This document shows, one piece after another, positions 17,103-25,426 of a stretch of DNA of 64,000 nucleotides. This DNA comes from Streptomyces melanogenes (GTDB taxonomy: Bacteria; Actinomycetota; Actinomycetes; Streptomycetales; Streptomycetaceae), in assembly GCF_014649795.1 (NCBI RefSeq), contig NZ_BMTS01000002.1, forward strand, positions 124,001 to 188,000, read 5' to 3'. The position numbers and the translations under genes are program-made. The notes beneath the pieces were generated by a model. That model had not been told where the DNA came from, did no database searches, and worked only from the letters and a program-made list of their open reading frames with translations. Position 1 is the stretch's first letter, and every line of letters starts with the position of its first letter.

Positions 17103-18446
17103 GTGAGCCAGTACGTGTCCCGGTTCACCGGCACCCTGGCGGGGCCGCCCCGGCTCAGGCTCCCCGGGGGCCATCGCAGACCGCGGCGGATCGCCATGCT
17201 CAGCGTCCACACCTCGCCGCTGCACCAGCCGGGCACGGGCGACGCGGGCGGCATGAACGTCTACATCGTGGAGCTCGCCAAGCGGCTCGCCGCGATCAAC
17301 ATCGAGGTCGAGATCTTCACCCGGGCGACCACGGGCGGCCTGGCCCCCACGGTCGAGATGGCGCCCGGGGTGCTGGTCCGGCACGTGGACGCGGGGCCGT
17401 ACGAGGGCCTGGCCAAGGAGGAGCTGCCGGCCCAGCTGTGCGCCTTCACCCACGGCGTGATGCAGGCCTGGGCGGGCCACCGGCCCGGCCACTACGACCT
17501 GGTCCACTCCCACTACTGGCTCTCCGGCCACGTCGGCTGGCTGGCCGCCCAGCGCTGGGGCGTACCGCTGGTGCACGCCATGCACACCATGGCCAAGGTC
17601 AAGAACGCCGCGCTCGCCGACGGCGACACGCCCGAGCCCGCGGCCCGGGTGATCGGCGAGACGCAGATCGTCGACGCGGCGGACCGGCTGATCGCCAACA
17701 CCGCCGAGGAGGCCGACGAGCTCGTCCGCTTCTACGAGGCCGACCCCGGCAAGGTCGCGGTCGTCCACCCCGGTGTGAACCTGGACCGCTTCCGCCCGGC
17801 GGACGGCCGGGCGGCGGCCCGGGCCCGGCTCGGCCTGCCGCAGGACGCCGTGATCCCGCTCTTCGCGGGCCGCATCCAGCCGCTGAAGGCGCCCGACATC
17901 CTGCTGCGGGCGGTGGCGGTGCTGCTCACCGAGACCCCGTCGCTGCGCTCGCGGCTGGTGGTGCCGGTGATCGGCGGCCCGTCGGGCAGCGGTCTGGCGA
18001 AGCCGGAGGGGCTGCACAAGCTGGCGGCCCGGCTCGGCATCTCGGACGTGGTCCGGTTCCACCCGCCGGTGGGCCAGGACCGGCTGGCGGACTGGTTCCG
18101 GGCGGCGTCGGTGCTGGTCATGCCCTCGTACAGCGAGTCCTTCGGCCTGGTGGCGATCGAGGCGCAGGCGGCGGGGACGCCGGTGGTGGCGGCGGCCGTG
18201 GGCGGCCTTCCGGTCGCGGTCCGCTCCGGCGAGACCGGCTTCCTGGTCGAGGGCCATGACCCCGGCGACTACGCGCGCGCCCTGCGCCGCTTCCTGGACG
18301 ACCCGACGCTGGCGGACCGGATGGGCGCGGCGGCCGCCCGGCACGCCGAGTCCTTCGGCTGGGGGACGGCCGCGTCGGCCACGGCGGACGTCTACACCGC
18401 CGCGATGCACGAACACCGCCGTCGCGTACGCTCGCACCATGGCTGA
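17103..18446 (+). CDS. mshA: D-inositol-3-phosphate glycosyltransferase MshA (447 aa)
   Basis: First enzyme of mycothiol synthesis: transfers GlcNAc from UDP-GlcNAc to 1D-myo-inositol 3-phosphate. GT-B fold, family GT4: the N-terminal glycine loop [18 protein letters not shown] (acceptor site) and C-terminal donor-binding motif [21 protein letters not shown] with the E-x7-E pair. [13 protein letters not shown] is typical of MshA. The GTG start at 17103 follows GAGAGGAC; the open frame begins further upstream at 16980 without support. It overlaps the YbjN gene by 8 bp, a translationally coupled pair found in many streptomycetes. Confidence 0.95.
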   Translation: MSQYVSRFTGTLAGPPRLRLPGGHRRPRRIAMLSVHTSPLHQPGTGDAGGMNVYIVELAKRLAAINIEVEIFTRATTGGLAPTVEMAPGVLVRHVDAGPYEGLAKEELPAQLCAFTHGVMQAWAGHRPGHYDLVHSHYWLSGHVGWLAAQRWGVPLVHAMHTMAKVKNAALADGDTPEPAARVIGETQIVDAADRLIANTAEEADELVRFYEADPGKVAVVHPGVNLDRFRPADGRAAARARLGLPQDAVIPLFAGRIQPLKAPDILLRAVAVLLTETPSLRSRLVVPVIGGPSGSGLAKPEGLHKLAARLGISDVVRFHPPVGQDRLADWFRAASVLVMPSYSESFGLVAIEAQAAGTPVVAAAVGGLPVAVRSGETGFLVEGHDPGDYARALRRFLDDPTLADRMGAAAARHAESFGWGTAASATADVYTAAMHEHRRRVRSHHG

Positions 18447-18939
18447 TGCACTGGCTGTGATCGACGCGTACCTCAAGGACGCCGAGCTGGAGTGGGAGTC
18501 CCCCGGGCCGGGCTCGTACGTGGTGAAGCTGCCGGGCACGCGGAAGCTGTCCACGACGTGCTCGCTGCGGGTGGGTCGGCATTCTTTGTCGGTGAACGCG
18601 TTCGTGGTGCGCCATCCCGACGAGAACGCGGCGGGTGTCCACCGCTGGCTCCTTGAGCGCAACCTCCGCCTCTACGGCGTGGGTTACGCGGTCGACAACC
18701 TCGGGGACGTCTACCTCGCGGGCAAGCTCCCGCTCTCCGCGGTCACCCCGGAGGAGCTGGACCGCCTCCTGGGAACGGTCCTGGAGGAGGCGGACGGATC
18801 CTTCAACACGCTGCTTGAGCTGGGGTTCGCGTCGGCGATTCGGCGGGAGTACGAGTGGAGGGTGTCGCGGGGGGAGTCGACGCGGAACTTGGACGCGTTC
18901 GCGAACCTGACGCAACGCCCGGCTTCCCGGGGGGAGTAG
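18439..18939 (+). CDS. YbjN domain-containing protein (166 aa)
   Basis: A YbjN/T3SS-chaperone-like alpha/beta fold: [16 protein letters not shown], then beta strands [20 protein letters not shown] and [10 protein letters not shown], then a C-terminal helix pair. Conserved partner of mshA in actinobacteria, start overlapping the mshA stop by 8 bp. The role is unknown; the coupling suggests stoichiometric expression with MshA. Downstream of it lies a 339-bp non-coding stretch with repeats. Confidence 0.88.
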   Translation: MADALAVIDAYLKDAELEWESPGPGSYVVKLPGTRKLSTTCSLRVGRHSLSVNAFVVRHPDENAAGVHRWLLERNLRLYGVGYAVDNLGDVYLAGKLPLSAVTPEELDRLLGTVLEEADGSFNTLLELGFASAIRREYEWRVSRGESTRNLDAFANLTQRPASRGE

Positions 18940-19012
18940 CCCCCACCCCGCCCCTTCCCCAAATCCCTGGCCGGGCGGCTGGTTATTCGTCTGCGAGTCG
19001 GTGGCGGGCTGG

Positions 19013-19095
19013 TCGCGCAGTTCCCCGCGCCCCTGAAATGCTCGGCTTCGCCATCGCACTCGCCCTTACCCCCAGGGGCGCGGGGAACTGCGCGA
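19013..19095. repeat. Perfect 23-bp inverted repeat, dispersed Streptomyces element
   Basis: Arms at 19013-19035 and 19073-19095 are exact reverse complements (core TTCCCCGCGCCCCT / AGGGGCGCGGGGAA), 37 bp apart. This 'cagttccccgcgcccct' element is familiar as a short intergenic repeat scattered in Streptomyces genomes. Two more short hairpins follow (GGGGCGAAGCCCC near 19161 and GGGGGC...GCCCCC near 19180-19200). The 18940-19278 stretch holds no gene that I can support; it lies between converging yb­jN-like and MFS genes, so transcription termination is a likely role. Confidence 0.75.
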
Positions 19096-19278
19096 GCAAC
19101 CCAGCACGGTCCGCAGACGAAAGAAGCGGGGTGCAGGGGCCGCAGGCCCCGCGACGGGGTCCGGGGCGAAGCCCCGCCCGGGGGCTGGGGGCGTAGCCCC
19201 CGGGAAACCACCCTCGCCCCCACCCACCCCCGGAGGGTTTAGGGAAGGGGCGGGGAGGGGCCAAAAAGGCCGGAGCCA

Positions 19279-20430
19279 CTACGCCGCCACGTTCTCCCGG
19301 CGTTCCCGTACCCCGCCCCCCGCCACCACATCCGCCTCGTTCCCCAGCCCCCGCATCAGCAGCCAGTAACCCCCCGCCGCCACAGACCCCAGCACCGCAC
19401 ACGCCCCCCACAACCAGTCCGCCCCGAAGTGGTCGACCACGAAGCCCGACATCAGGGGGGCCACCAGGGCCGCCACCGACCAGGACATCGTGTACACACC
19501 CTGGTAGCGGCCCCGTCCGTGCACGGGCGACAGGCGCACCACGAGTCCCGTCTGCGTGGGCGAGTTGACGATCTCGGCCAGCGTCCAGACGCAGATCGTC
19601 AGCGCGTACACCGCGACCGACCCGGCGAACGCCGTGAGCCCGAACCCGTACCCCGCCAGCAGCGACGACACGATCAGCAGCCGCCGCGGATCGCGGTGCT
19701 CGATCGCCCGCGTGACCGGGATCTGGACGGCGACGATCAGCACGCCGTTGACCGCGATCGCCAAGCCGAAGTCCGCGCTGGAGAAGCCGTCCGCGCCCAT
19801 GGCGACCGGCAGCCCCACGTAACCCTGCTGGAAGATCAGGGAGATGAGGAAGGACAGGCCGACCACGCCCATGAAGCGGCCGTCGCGGAACACCGTCCCG
19901 AGCCCGACCTCCGGCTCGGCCCCCCGCTCGCGACTCCCCTTGAGCGGAGCGTCCGGACGGGACTCCGGCAGCTTCAAGAAGACGAGGACCGCACACGTCA
20001 GCGTCAGCGCGGCCTCCCCGAGGAAGCCCGCCAGATAGCTGTGCTGCGCGATGAAGCCCGCGCCCGCCGAGGAGACCGCGAACCCGAGGTTGATCGCCCA
20101 GTAGTTGAGCGAGAACGCCCGCATCCGGTCCTCGGGCTTCACGATGTCCGCCATCATCGCCTGGACGGCCGGGCGCGAGGCGTTGGAGGCCATGCCGACC
20201 AGGAACGCCACGGCGACGATCGCCGCCGGGTCGGTCATGAAGCCGAGCAGCGCCACCGAGAAGGCCGTCGCCGTCTGGGCGATCATCATCGTGGGGCGGC
20301 GGCCGAGCCGGTCGGTCAGGACGCCCGCGCCGAGCGAGGAGACCACGCCGCCCAGGCCGTGGAGGGAGACGACCAGACCCGCGTACGAGGCCGAGTAGCC
20401 GCGCTCGTGCGTCAGGTACAGCGTCATGAA
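19279..20430 (-). pseudogene. MFS transporter, 3' fragment (prophage-disrupted, 383 codons)
   Basis: Major facilitator superfamily drug/metabolite transporter missing its first 39 codons. The fragment starts inside TM1 (FMTLYLTHERGYSASYAG) and includes the MFS signature GAGVLTDRLGRRPTMM and about eleven further membrane segments. The 5' part lies at 56754-56870, across the prophage. Joined at the crossover, the reading frame is continuous (GAFVAT + FMTLYLT) and about 422 residues long, a normal length. An ATG at 20439 inside phage DNA (MVTFMTL) is in frame, so a shortened protein could still be made, but it lacks the start of TM1. Confidence 0.9.
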
Positions 20431-20455
20431 GGTAACCATTGACTACGCCGTACGC
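20405..20455. other. attL: attL of the prophage (crossover AA at 20429-20430)
   Basis: Host arm 20405-20428 is MFS coding sequence; phage arm 20431-20455 runs GGTAACC...GCCGTACGC. The crossover dinucleotide (AA on +, TT on the coding strand) is shared with attR at 56752-56753. Placement rests on two independent facts: only this join restores the MFS frame, and it makes the deduced attP exactly symmetric. Confidence 0.88.
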
Positions 20456-20530
20456 AACGCGTTCCCCCCTGCGGCGCCTCGGATCGGGGCTCGGCCCGTT
20501 CGCTGTATCGGCAGGTTGCGCCGAACATGA

Positions 20531-20574
20531 CGCCGCCCGCCAGTGCCCCCGGTGGGGGCTGCTGGCGGGCGGCG
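20531..20574 (-). terminator. Strong hairpin terminator after the NUDIX operon
   Basis: Outer arms CGCCGCCCGCCAG and CTGGCGGGCGGCG are perfect complements, with an inner GCCCCC/GGGGGC stem. It lies 19 bp downstream (minus strand) of the NUDIX stop, at the very end of the prophage. There is no T-tract, which is usual in Streptomyces. Confidence 0.8.
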
Positions 20575-20592
20575 TGTGGGGCTGCTGGGGTC

Positions 20593-21036
20593 CTACGCCC
20601 ATCCGTGTTCGGTCAGTGCCTCGGCGCCCTTGAGGTAGCCGTACAGGCCCGCGGCGGGGTACTCGATGATGTCCTCGGGTAGGGCGTCGACGGGGAACCA
20701 CGTCAGTGCGAGGCACTTCTCGGGCTCGCGGTTGACCGGTTCGCCGGCCCACTCGGTCGCGAGGAAGAACAGCCCGATCCGCTCGACCTGCTCGCTCTGC
20801 TTGTGGTGCACGGTGTGCACGAGCCGCAGGTGCCCGGGGTCGACGTCGATCCCGGTTTCTTCGCGCAGCTCGCGGGCGGCGCCGACGGTGAGCGGCTCGC
20901 CCTGGTCGAGCTTGCCGGAGGGGGCGTGCCACCGGCCGTAGCCGTACGGTCCTCCGCGCTGCGAGAGCAGGATCATGTCGCCGTCGCGCAGGATCACGTG
21001 CGTGTCGATGACGGGGGCTGCGGGTGTGGGGCTCAT
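20593..21036 (-). CDS. NUDIX hydrolase (147 aa)
   Basis: The Nudix box G-x5-E-x7-REL-x-EE-x-G-I is exact (GKLDQGEPLTVGAARELREE followed by TGI, about residues 41-63). Such enzymes hydrolyse a nucleoside diphosphate linked to a group X, with Mg2+ held by the box glutamates. ATG 21036 overlaps the stop of the kinase gene (ATGA), so it is translationally coupled. Last gene of the six-gene conversion operon. It could clean up a modified nucleotide made or released by its neighbours, but that is inference. A strong terminator follows. Confidence 0.9.
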   Translation of the reverse strand: MSPTPAAPVIDTHVILRDGDMILLSQRGGPYGYGRWHAPSGKLDQGEPLTVGAARELREETGIDVDPGHLRLVHTVHHKQSEQVERIGLFFLATEWAGEPVNREPEKCLALTWFPVDALPEDIIEYPAAGLYGYLKGAEALTEHGWA

Positions 21037-21686
21037 GGGGTCACCGTGGGGTCGTCGTCGTGTGGGACGGGTGCGACGGTACCGCCGGACGGGGGCAGCG
21101 CGTCGGCGATTCGGCGCGCTACGTCCTTTGGGGCGATGGTGGTGGAGTCGAGTACGAGTACCTGTACGCCCATGCCCATGAGGGTCTGTGCTGCCTCGGC
21201 GTAGAGGTCGAGTTCGCGGCTCGGGGCGTCGGGGTCGTGGTGGAAGCGGTGGCGTACGCCGCGGGCGGCGAGGCGGGCGGCGATCACGGCCGGGTCGGCG
21301 GTGAGGATCACGGCGAGGTCGGGCAGCATGATTTCGCGGTTCAGGTCGAGCAGGTACTGCTCGGCGACGCCGTCGAGACGTTGCAGCACGAGCGACGAGG
21401 CGAGGTACCGGTCGGATATGACCGTGAATCCGGCGTCGCGCATCGGGCGCAGTTCGACCTCGACGTGTTCGTACCGGTTGGCGGCGACGAGGCAGGCAAG
21501 GGCGTGCCCGCGGAGGAACGCGGCGCTCGCGCGGGTGAACTGCCCGAGAGCGCTCTGCGTGGGCTCGCACGTGCGGTAGACGAGGCGGCCCTCGTTGCGT
21601 AACAGGCGGTCGAGTTCTTCTAGGGTGGTGGACTTCCCGACGGCGCCGGGGCCGTCGAGGCTGATGAACAGGCCGGGGTCGGTCAT
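21033..21686 (-). CDS. Thymidylate-kinase-like P-loop kinase (217 aa)
   Basis: Thymidylate kinase fold: FISLDGPGAVGKSTTLEELD is the P-loop (residues 8-27), VISDRYLASSLVLQRL is the DRY motif region, and LTADPAVIAARLAARG resembles the LID segment. Phage and secondary-metabolism paralogues of dTMP kinase phosphorylate nucleoside monophosphates or, in hypermodifying phages, bases in DNA. The host must have its own tmk, so this copy is probably specialised. Start ATG 21686 overlaps the radical SAM stop by 4 bp, and its own stop overlaps the NUDIX start. Confidence 0.85.
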   Translation of the reverse strand: MTDPGLFISLDGPGAVGKSTTLEELDRLLRNEGRLVYRTCEPTQSALGQFTRASAAFLRGHALACLVAANRYEHVEVELRPMRDAGFTVISDRYLASSLVLQRLDGVAEQYLLDLNREIMLPDLAVILTADPAVIAARLAARGVRHRFHHDPDAPSRELDLYAEAAQTLMGMGVQVLVLDSTTIAPKDVARRIADALPPSGGTVAPVPHDDDPTVTP

Positions 21687-23185
21687 GAGGTCGCTCCGGC
21701 GAGGTTGCGTTCGTACTGCTCGCGGGTGACCTCGGCGAGGCGGTCGCGCAGCTCGGGCAGGGGGGTGCCGCCGAACTGGATGCCGACGGAGAAATTGAAC
21801 TCGTCGCGTTGCCGCATCGACTCGTTGGCGCCGTTCTCGGTGAGGTCGACGTCGGCGTACGCGAGCATCTTCTCGGGGTCGTGGCCGGCGTCGACGAGGG
21901 GCTGCCAGACGGGGGTACCGGGGTAGGGGCGGAACTCGAAGGCTGAGGCTCGGAAGGTGCCGGGGGAGCGGTCGGCGATCTTCCACAGGTTGTGGATGTG
22001 CCGCATGGTTGCGTCGAGGTCTTCGGGCTGTTCGCCGGGGTAGCCCATGATGAAATACCCCTTCACGTTGATGCCGCGGGCGAGCATCCGTTCGGCGGCG
22101 CGCTCGGTCATCGCGGCTGTGATGCGCTTGTCCATCTGTTGCAGTACGCGGTCGCTGCCGGATTCGATGCCGAGGGCGACCTCGCGCAGCCCGCAGTCGG
22201 CGAGCTGGTCGAGCAGGGCGTCGTCGGCCTTGTCGATGATGTTGATGCGGCCGGTTGCGTCCCACACGTACCGGTCGCCGATGCCGTGGTTCTCGAATGC
22301 TTTCATCTGCGGCCGGATGATGACTTCGGCGCCGAGGAAGAGGTCGTCAACGAAGCGGAACGAGGTCGCGCCGTAGTCGCTGTGGAGCTGGTCAAGCTCG
22401 GCGATGATGTTCTCGGGGTCACGGACCCTGATTTTGATGTCGGGGTTCATGCTGTTGGCGGCGCCGCAGAACGTGCACTCGTAGTAGCAGCCGCGGCTGC
22501 CGCAGATGTTGCACTTCTTGCGGCCGTCCGATGCGGTGTACGGGTCTTGCGGTAGGAAGATCCGGTCAACGAACGGGATCTCGTCGATGGGCGGGGTCAA
22601 CCATGCGTGATGGTCGGCCGGCGCGCACTTGCCGTAGTTGATCGTGTCGAGCAGGGGGTCGCGCCACCACACTTGGGGCAGGTCGGCGCGGCGGTGGTGA
22701 TCGGTGAGCAGGGCCGCGACGCGGTTCTCGCCCTCGCCGATGACGAGGGCTTGCAGGCGGGACATGCGGGGGTCGCGGAGGATGCGGGTCGGCATGGCGC
22801 GGGCGTGGTGGCCACCGACCATGAGCATGATGTCGCGGTCGAGCTGCTCGGCGATCCGGGCGCTCATTTCGTAGGTCGGAGCGAGCAGGTTCATGCCGAC
22901 CCATCGGGGGCGGGCGCGGTTGATGATGCGGGCGGTTTCGTCGATGCCGAGGCCGTGTGCCTCGGCGTCGAGGACCGCGACGTTCAGACCGGCGACGTCG
23001 CGGGCGTAGGTGGCGATGTAGGCCATGCCGAGCACGGGCAGGGTGTAGTCGTTGGTGCGCGGGCGCAGGCCGTAGTCGCGGAGCGGGGCGTTCACGAACA
23101 GTGCGTCGATGACGCGGTTCGGGTCGGCGCCGGCGATCAGGTCAGGGGTGGTGCGGTGTTCCTCCTGTGCGGGTAATACGGGCAT
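21683..23185 (-). CDS. B12-binding domain radical SAM protein (500 aa)
   Basis: A radical SAM enzyme with N-terminal cobalamin-binding-like domain (residues 25-165; VLDAEAHGLG and LMVGGHHARAMP). The [4Fe-4S] motif is CYYECTFC (Cys 233, 237, 240), preceded by a further CNIC pair (225, 228) that might hold a second cluster. SFRFVDDLFLG and GIESGSDRVLQQMDKR are typical downstream radical SAM blocks. Class B enzymes of this type methylate unactivated carbons or rearrange small molecules. GGGGGAGCC precedes ATG 23185, which lies 44 bp inside the glycosylase gene. The substrate is unknown; the neighbours suggest a nucleotide or base. Confidence 0.9.
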   Translation of the reverse strand: MPVLPAQEEHRTTPDLIAGADPNRVIDALFVNAPLRDYGLRPRTNDYTLPVLGMAYIATYARDVAGLNVAVLDAEAHGLGIDETARIINRARPRWVGMNLLAPTYEMSARIAEQLDRDIMLMVGGHHARAMPTRILRDPRMSRLQALVIGEGENRVAALLTDHHRRADLPQVWWRDPLLDTINYGKCAPADHHAWLTPPIDEIPFVDRIFLPQDPYTASDGRKKCNICGSRGCYYECTFCGAANSMNPDIKIRVRDPENIIAELDQLHSDYGATSFRFVDDLFLGAEVIIRPQMKAFENHGIGDRYVWDATGRINIIDKADDALLDQLADCGLREVALGIESGSDRVLQQMDKRITAAMTERAAERMLARGINVKGYFIMGYPGEQPEDLDATMRHIHNLWKIADRSPGTFRASAFEFRPYPGTPVWQPLVDAGHDPEKMLAYADVDLTENGANESMRQRDEFNFSVGIQFGGTPLPELRDRLAEVTREQYERNLAGATS

Positions 23186-23981
23186 GGCTCCCCCAAGTGA
23201 GAGTGAACAGGGTCAGGGCGTGCAGGTTGGTGCGGGCGGGCGCCCAGCGGCGCCAAAGGGCCTCGAACTCGCGCTCGGCGCTCGGCAGGGTGAGGCCAGG
23301 GGCGGCGCGGCCGGCCCAGGTGCGCACGGCTAGGTCGGCGTGCGGGTAGACGGAGTGGTCCCCGGTGAAGTCGGCCGCTGCTGCTGCGGCGGTCCACGGG
23401 CCGATGAACGGCACCTGTACGAGTTCCTTGATGAGGCTTTCGGGGTCGAGGGTGGTCCAGTGGGCGCCGTGGTCGAGGTAGGCGGTTGCGGCGGCGCGTA
23501 GGCCCTTGGCGTTGAACCGGGCACCTACTTGGGCGAACTCGTCGTCGGTGAGTTCGAGGACGATTTCCGGGGCCGGTACCAGGGGCAGGGGGCCCGCCGG
23601 GGTGTCGAACGTGTAGCCGTACGCGGAGTAGTAGGCACGGTGGCGCTTTCGCGCCTGCGCGGCGGTCACCACCTGGCGGAGGAGCGCGGTCGTGATCGCG
23701 TCCCACAGAGAGGGGTTGGTGAGCCGCGCCACCGTGCCGAGGGACACCAACTCGTCGAGGAGCAGCACGCCCTCGTCGGCCGTCGGGAGGTCAACGGCGG
23801 ACGTGTAGGCGACGGGGGGCTGCTCGCCCTCGGTGCGGTCGAGCGCGCGCAGCAGCAGGTGCTCGCGCTCGGTCTCCCAGTGGGCGAGCCATGCGGCGCC
23901 CTGGTGCTCGACGATGCGTACCGGTTCGCCCGTGGGGGTCTCGTGCCAGCCGGGGTGTTCCGTGATGATTGTGGTGCTCAT
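23142..23981 (-). CDS. HhH-GPD DNA glycosylase-like protein, AlkA type (279 aa)
   Basis: The helix-hairpin-helix with following catalytic aspartate is clear: ELVQVPFIGPWTAAAAAADF then YPHADLAVRTWAG (about residues 190-230). The preceding LWDAITTALLRQVVTAAQAR corresponds to the AlkA helix before the HhH. Family members excise alkylated purines; related phage proteins act in thymine hypermodification. ATG 23981 lies 19 bp downstream of the HATPase stop. It overlaps the radical SAM gene by 44 bp, unusually deep, so the two are tightly co-expressed. Confidence 0.8.
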   Translation of the reverse strand: MSTTIITEHPGWHETPTGEPVRIVEHQGAAWLAHWETEREHLLLRALDRTEGEQPPVAYTSAVDLPTADEGVLLLDELVSLGTVARLTNPSLWDAITTALLRQVVTAAQARKRHRAYYSAYGYTFDTPAGPLPLVPAPEIVLELTDDEFAQVGARFNAKGLRAAATAYLDHGAHWTTLDPESLIKELVQVPFIGPWTAAAAAADFTGDHSVYPHADLAVRTWAGRAAPGLTLPSAEREFEALWRRWAPARTNLHALTLFTLTWGSHARITRTGGTPHHP

Positions 23982-24000
23982 ATGCTCAAGTCCCGTCGAA

Positions 24001-24489
24001 CTAGCTGCGGTTGAACTGCTCAGTCTGCGGAATGCTCCCGAGGCTCGCGGGGGTTCGCGGCTGCTGGCGTCCGCGGAACTCGGCCCAAACGATCTTTCCG
24101 GGGTTTCGTGGCAGCACGCCCCACTCGTCTGACAGGGCGCCGACGATGGACAGGCCGCGGCCGGCGGTCGCGTCGGCCGCAATCGTGGTGCTCGGCGGCT
24201 CTCGCCAATTCGGTCCGCTGTCGTGCACTTCAATCCGCACCGTGTCCTCGAACGCCAGCAGCCGGACGAGGAAGAGGCGCCCGCAGGGCACGCCGTGCCT
24301 GACTGCATTGGTCGCTAGCTCGCTTGCGCAGAGCACCATGTCGTCGACGCGCGCCGGCTGTACCGCCCACGTGGTTGCGGTCTCACGCATAAAGTCACGG
24401 GCTGCACGGCTCGACTGACGCGACCTCAGAAACGCTCGATCGCGTGCGACACCAGGCACCGGGGCACCACGAAGATTCGGGCTACTCAT
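24001..24489 (-). CDS. HATPase_c (RsbW-like) ATP-binding protein (162 aa)
   Basis: A GHKL ATPase of the anti-sigma/serine kinase type common in Streptomyces: N-box ELATNAVRHG, G1 box VHDSGPNW and G2 box AGRGLSIVGAL are all present. No sensor or membrane domain. It overlaps the upstream 24486-24920 gene by 4 bp. Such proteins often sit with XRE/DUF397 pairs, as here. The partner is unknown. Confidence 0.88.
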   Translation of the reverse strand: MSSPNLRGAPVPGVARDRAFLRSRQSSRAARDFMRETATTWAVQPARVDDMVLCASELATNAVRHGVPCGRLFLVRLLAFEDTVRIEVHDSGPNWREPPSTTIAADATAGRGLSIVGALSDEWGVLPRNPGKIVWAEFRGRQQPRTPASLGSIPQTEQFNRS

Positions 24490-24920
24490 GCGGTGGCCCC
24501 CTGGCGAGGGCAGTCAAGCGCGATACGGGTGTTCAACGCTTCGAGCGCGAGGAGTCGTGCGGGGCGTACCGACCACTCGATGACTGCGCCGCTTCCAAGT
24601 ACGACGGTGAGGCCGCACGGTTCGCCCGCAGTGAGCAGCCCGAGCGCCTGGAGCCATCCGGATTCGGTCCACTCGACGGCGCGACTGATCTCCCGCGGGG
24701 TCATGCCGGCCGAGTGCGCGCCGCGCACGTCCACCCGGAGCAGGCGTACCGCGGCGCGAGCGGTGGGGAGTATGGACGGCGGGCGGAGTGGGGTCGCGCG
24801 GCGCGCGAGCGTCGAGTCGCGCCGAACCGCCTCGTACAGATATCCGGTCCTGCGGGTGACCTCGGGCAACGCGGACAACGTTGCCCCGTTGACGCCGATA
24901 AGACTGCTTGCCGCGCCCAT
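24486..24920 (-). CDS. Hypothetical protein with HTH-like segment (144 aa)
   Basis: Starts at ATG 24920 (MGAASSLIGVNGATLSAL) behind GGAGGGCTCAGGC; the open frame upstream to 25058 has no support. Residues 69-100 (GMTPREISRAVEWTESGWLQ) could form a helix-turn-helix, and the end (GEPCGLTVVLGSGAVIEWSV) looks like a beta wing. It is the first gene of the conversion operon and may be its regulator. No family recognised. Confidence 0.65.
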   Translation of the reverse strand: MGAASSLIGVNGATLSALPEVTRRTGYLYEAVRRDSTLARRATPLRPPSILPTARAAVRLLRVDVRGAHSAGMTPREISRAVEWTESGWLQALGLLTAGEPCGLTVVLGSGAVIEWSVRPARLLALEALNTRIALDCPRQGATA

Positions 24921-25159
24921 GCCTGAGCCCTCCGGTATGGTGTCAACTTTGGCCCCTGCCGCGTGGTGACGTGATGCCGTTGGCAGGGGTTCAACCCTCG
25001 GGGGTTCCTCCCAACAGGCTTGCGAATGGGAAGAATTGCGCAGCAATCGACATCGCACATTGCGGGCGATCGACCATTGCAGCGCAGAGCGACCGTACTG
25101 CTACAGGTGATGAGCGGCAAGTGTGCTACGGGGCAAACTTGACGATTGGCATATGCAGA

Positions 25160-25188
25160 TGCCCCCCGACCCGATGGGTCGAGGGGCA
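25160..25188 (-). terminator. Hairpin terminator after the DUF397 gene
   Basis: TGCCCCCCGACCC and GGGTCGAGGGGCA pair with a single mismatch around GAT. It lies 26 bp past the DUF397 stop on the minus strand and so separates the XRE-DUF397 unit from the conversion operon. The other 260 bp of 24921-25213 contain no gene I can support and should hold the conversion operon promoter. Confidence 0.7.
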
Positions 25189-25213
25189 CCGTTGCTACAG
25201 GAGGGGGCGAGGC

Positions 25214-25417
25214 TCAGCTCAGCAGGTAGTCGAACTCTCCTGCCTTGGCGCCGCGGAGGAACGCCGCGAGCTTTTCTCGGCTCGTGGTGATGACCACGTC
25301 GGGGTCATCGCTCTCGCGCATCTTGATCATGCCGTCGGCCGTGCCGAGTTCGAGGCAGTTCTCACCCTCGCCCCCGGAGAACGAAGACTTTTTCCAATTG
25401 ATGGGAGATGCGCTCAT
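25214..25417 (-). CDS. DUF397 domain-containing protein (67 aa)
   Basis: The DUF397 signature is present: INWKKSSFSGGEGENCLELG near the N-terminus and a ...TTSREKLAAFLRGAKAGEFD end. DUF397 proteins accompany XRE-DUF5753 regulators all over Streptomyces genomes and are thought to act as their small antagonists. Here it lies 9 bp downstream of the XRE gene, the standard arrangement. Confidence 0.92.
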   Translation of the reverse strand: MSASPINWKKSSFSGGEGENCLELGTADGMIKMRESDDPDVVITTSREKLAAFLRGAKAGEFDYLLS

Positions 25418-25426
25418 GCCCGTTAC

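Noticed and set aside
16593..18662. Long minus-strand frame antisense to mshA
   Set aside because: Low-complexity Arg/Gly/His-rich shadow of a high-GC gene with clear MshA motifs on the other strand.
20439..20932. Intact MFS gene with start in phage DNA
   Set aside because: The in-frame TAG just upstream of ATG 20439 and the matching 5' fragment at attR show the gene is disrupted.
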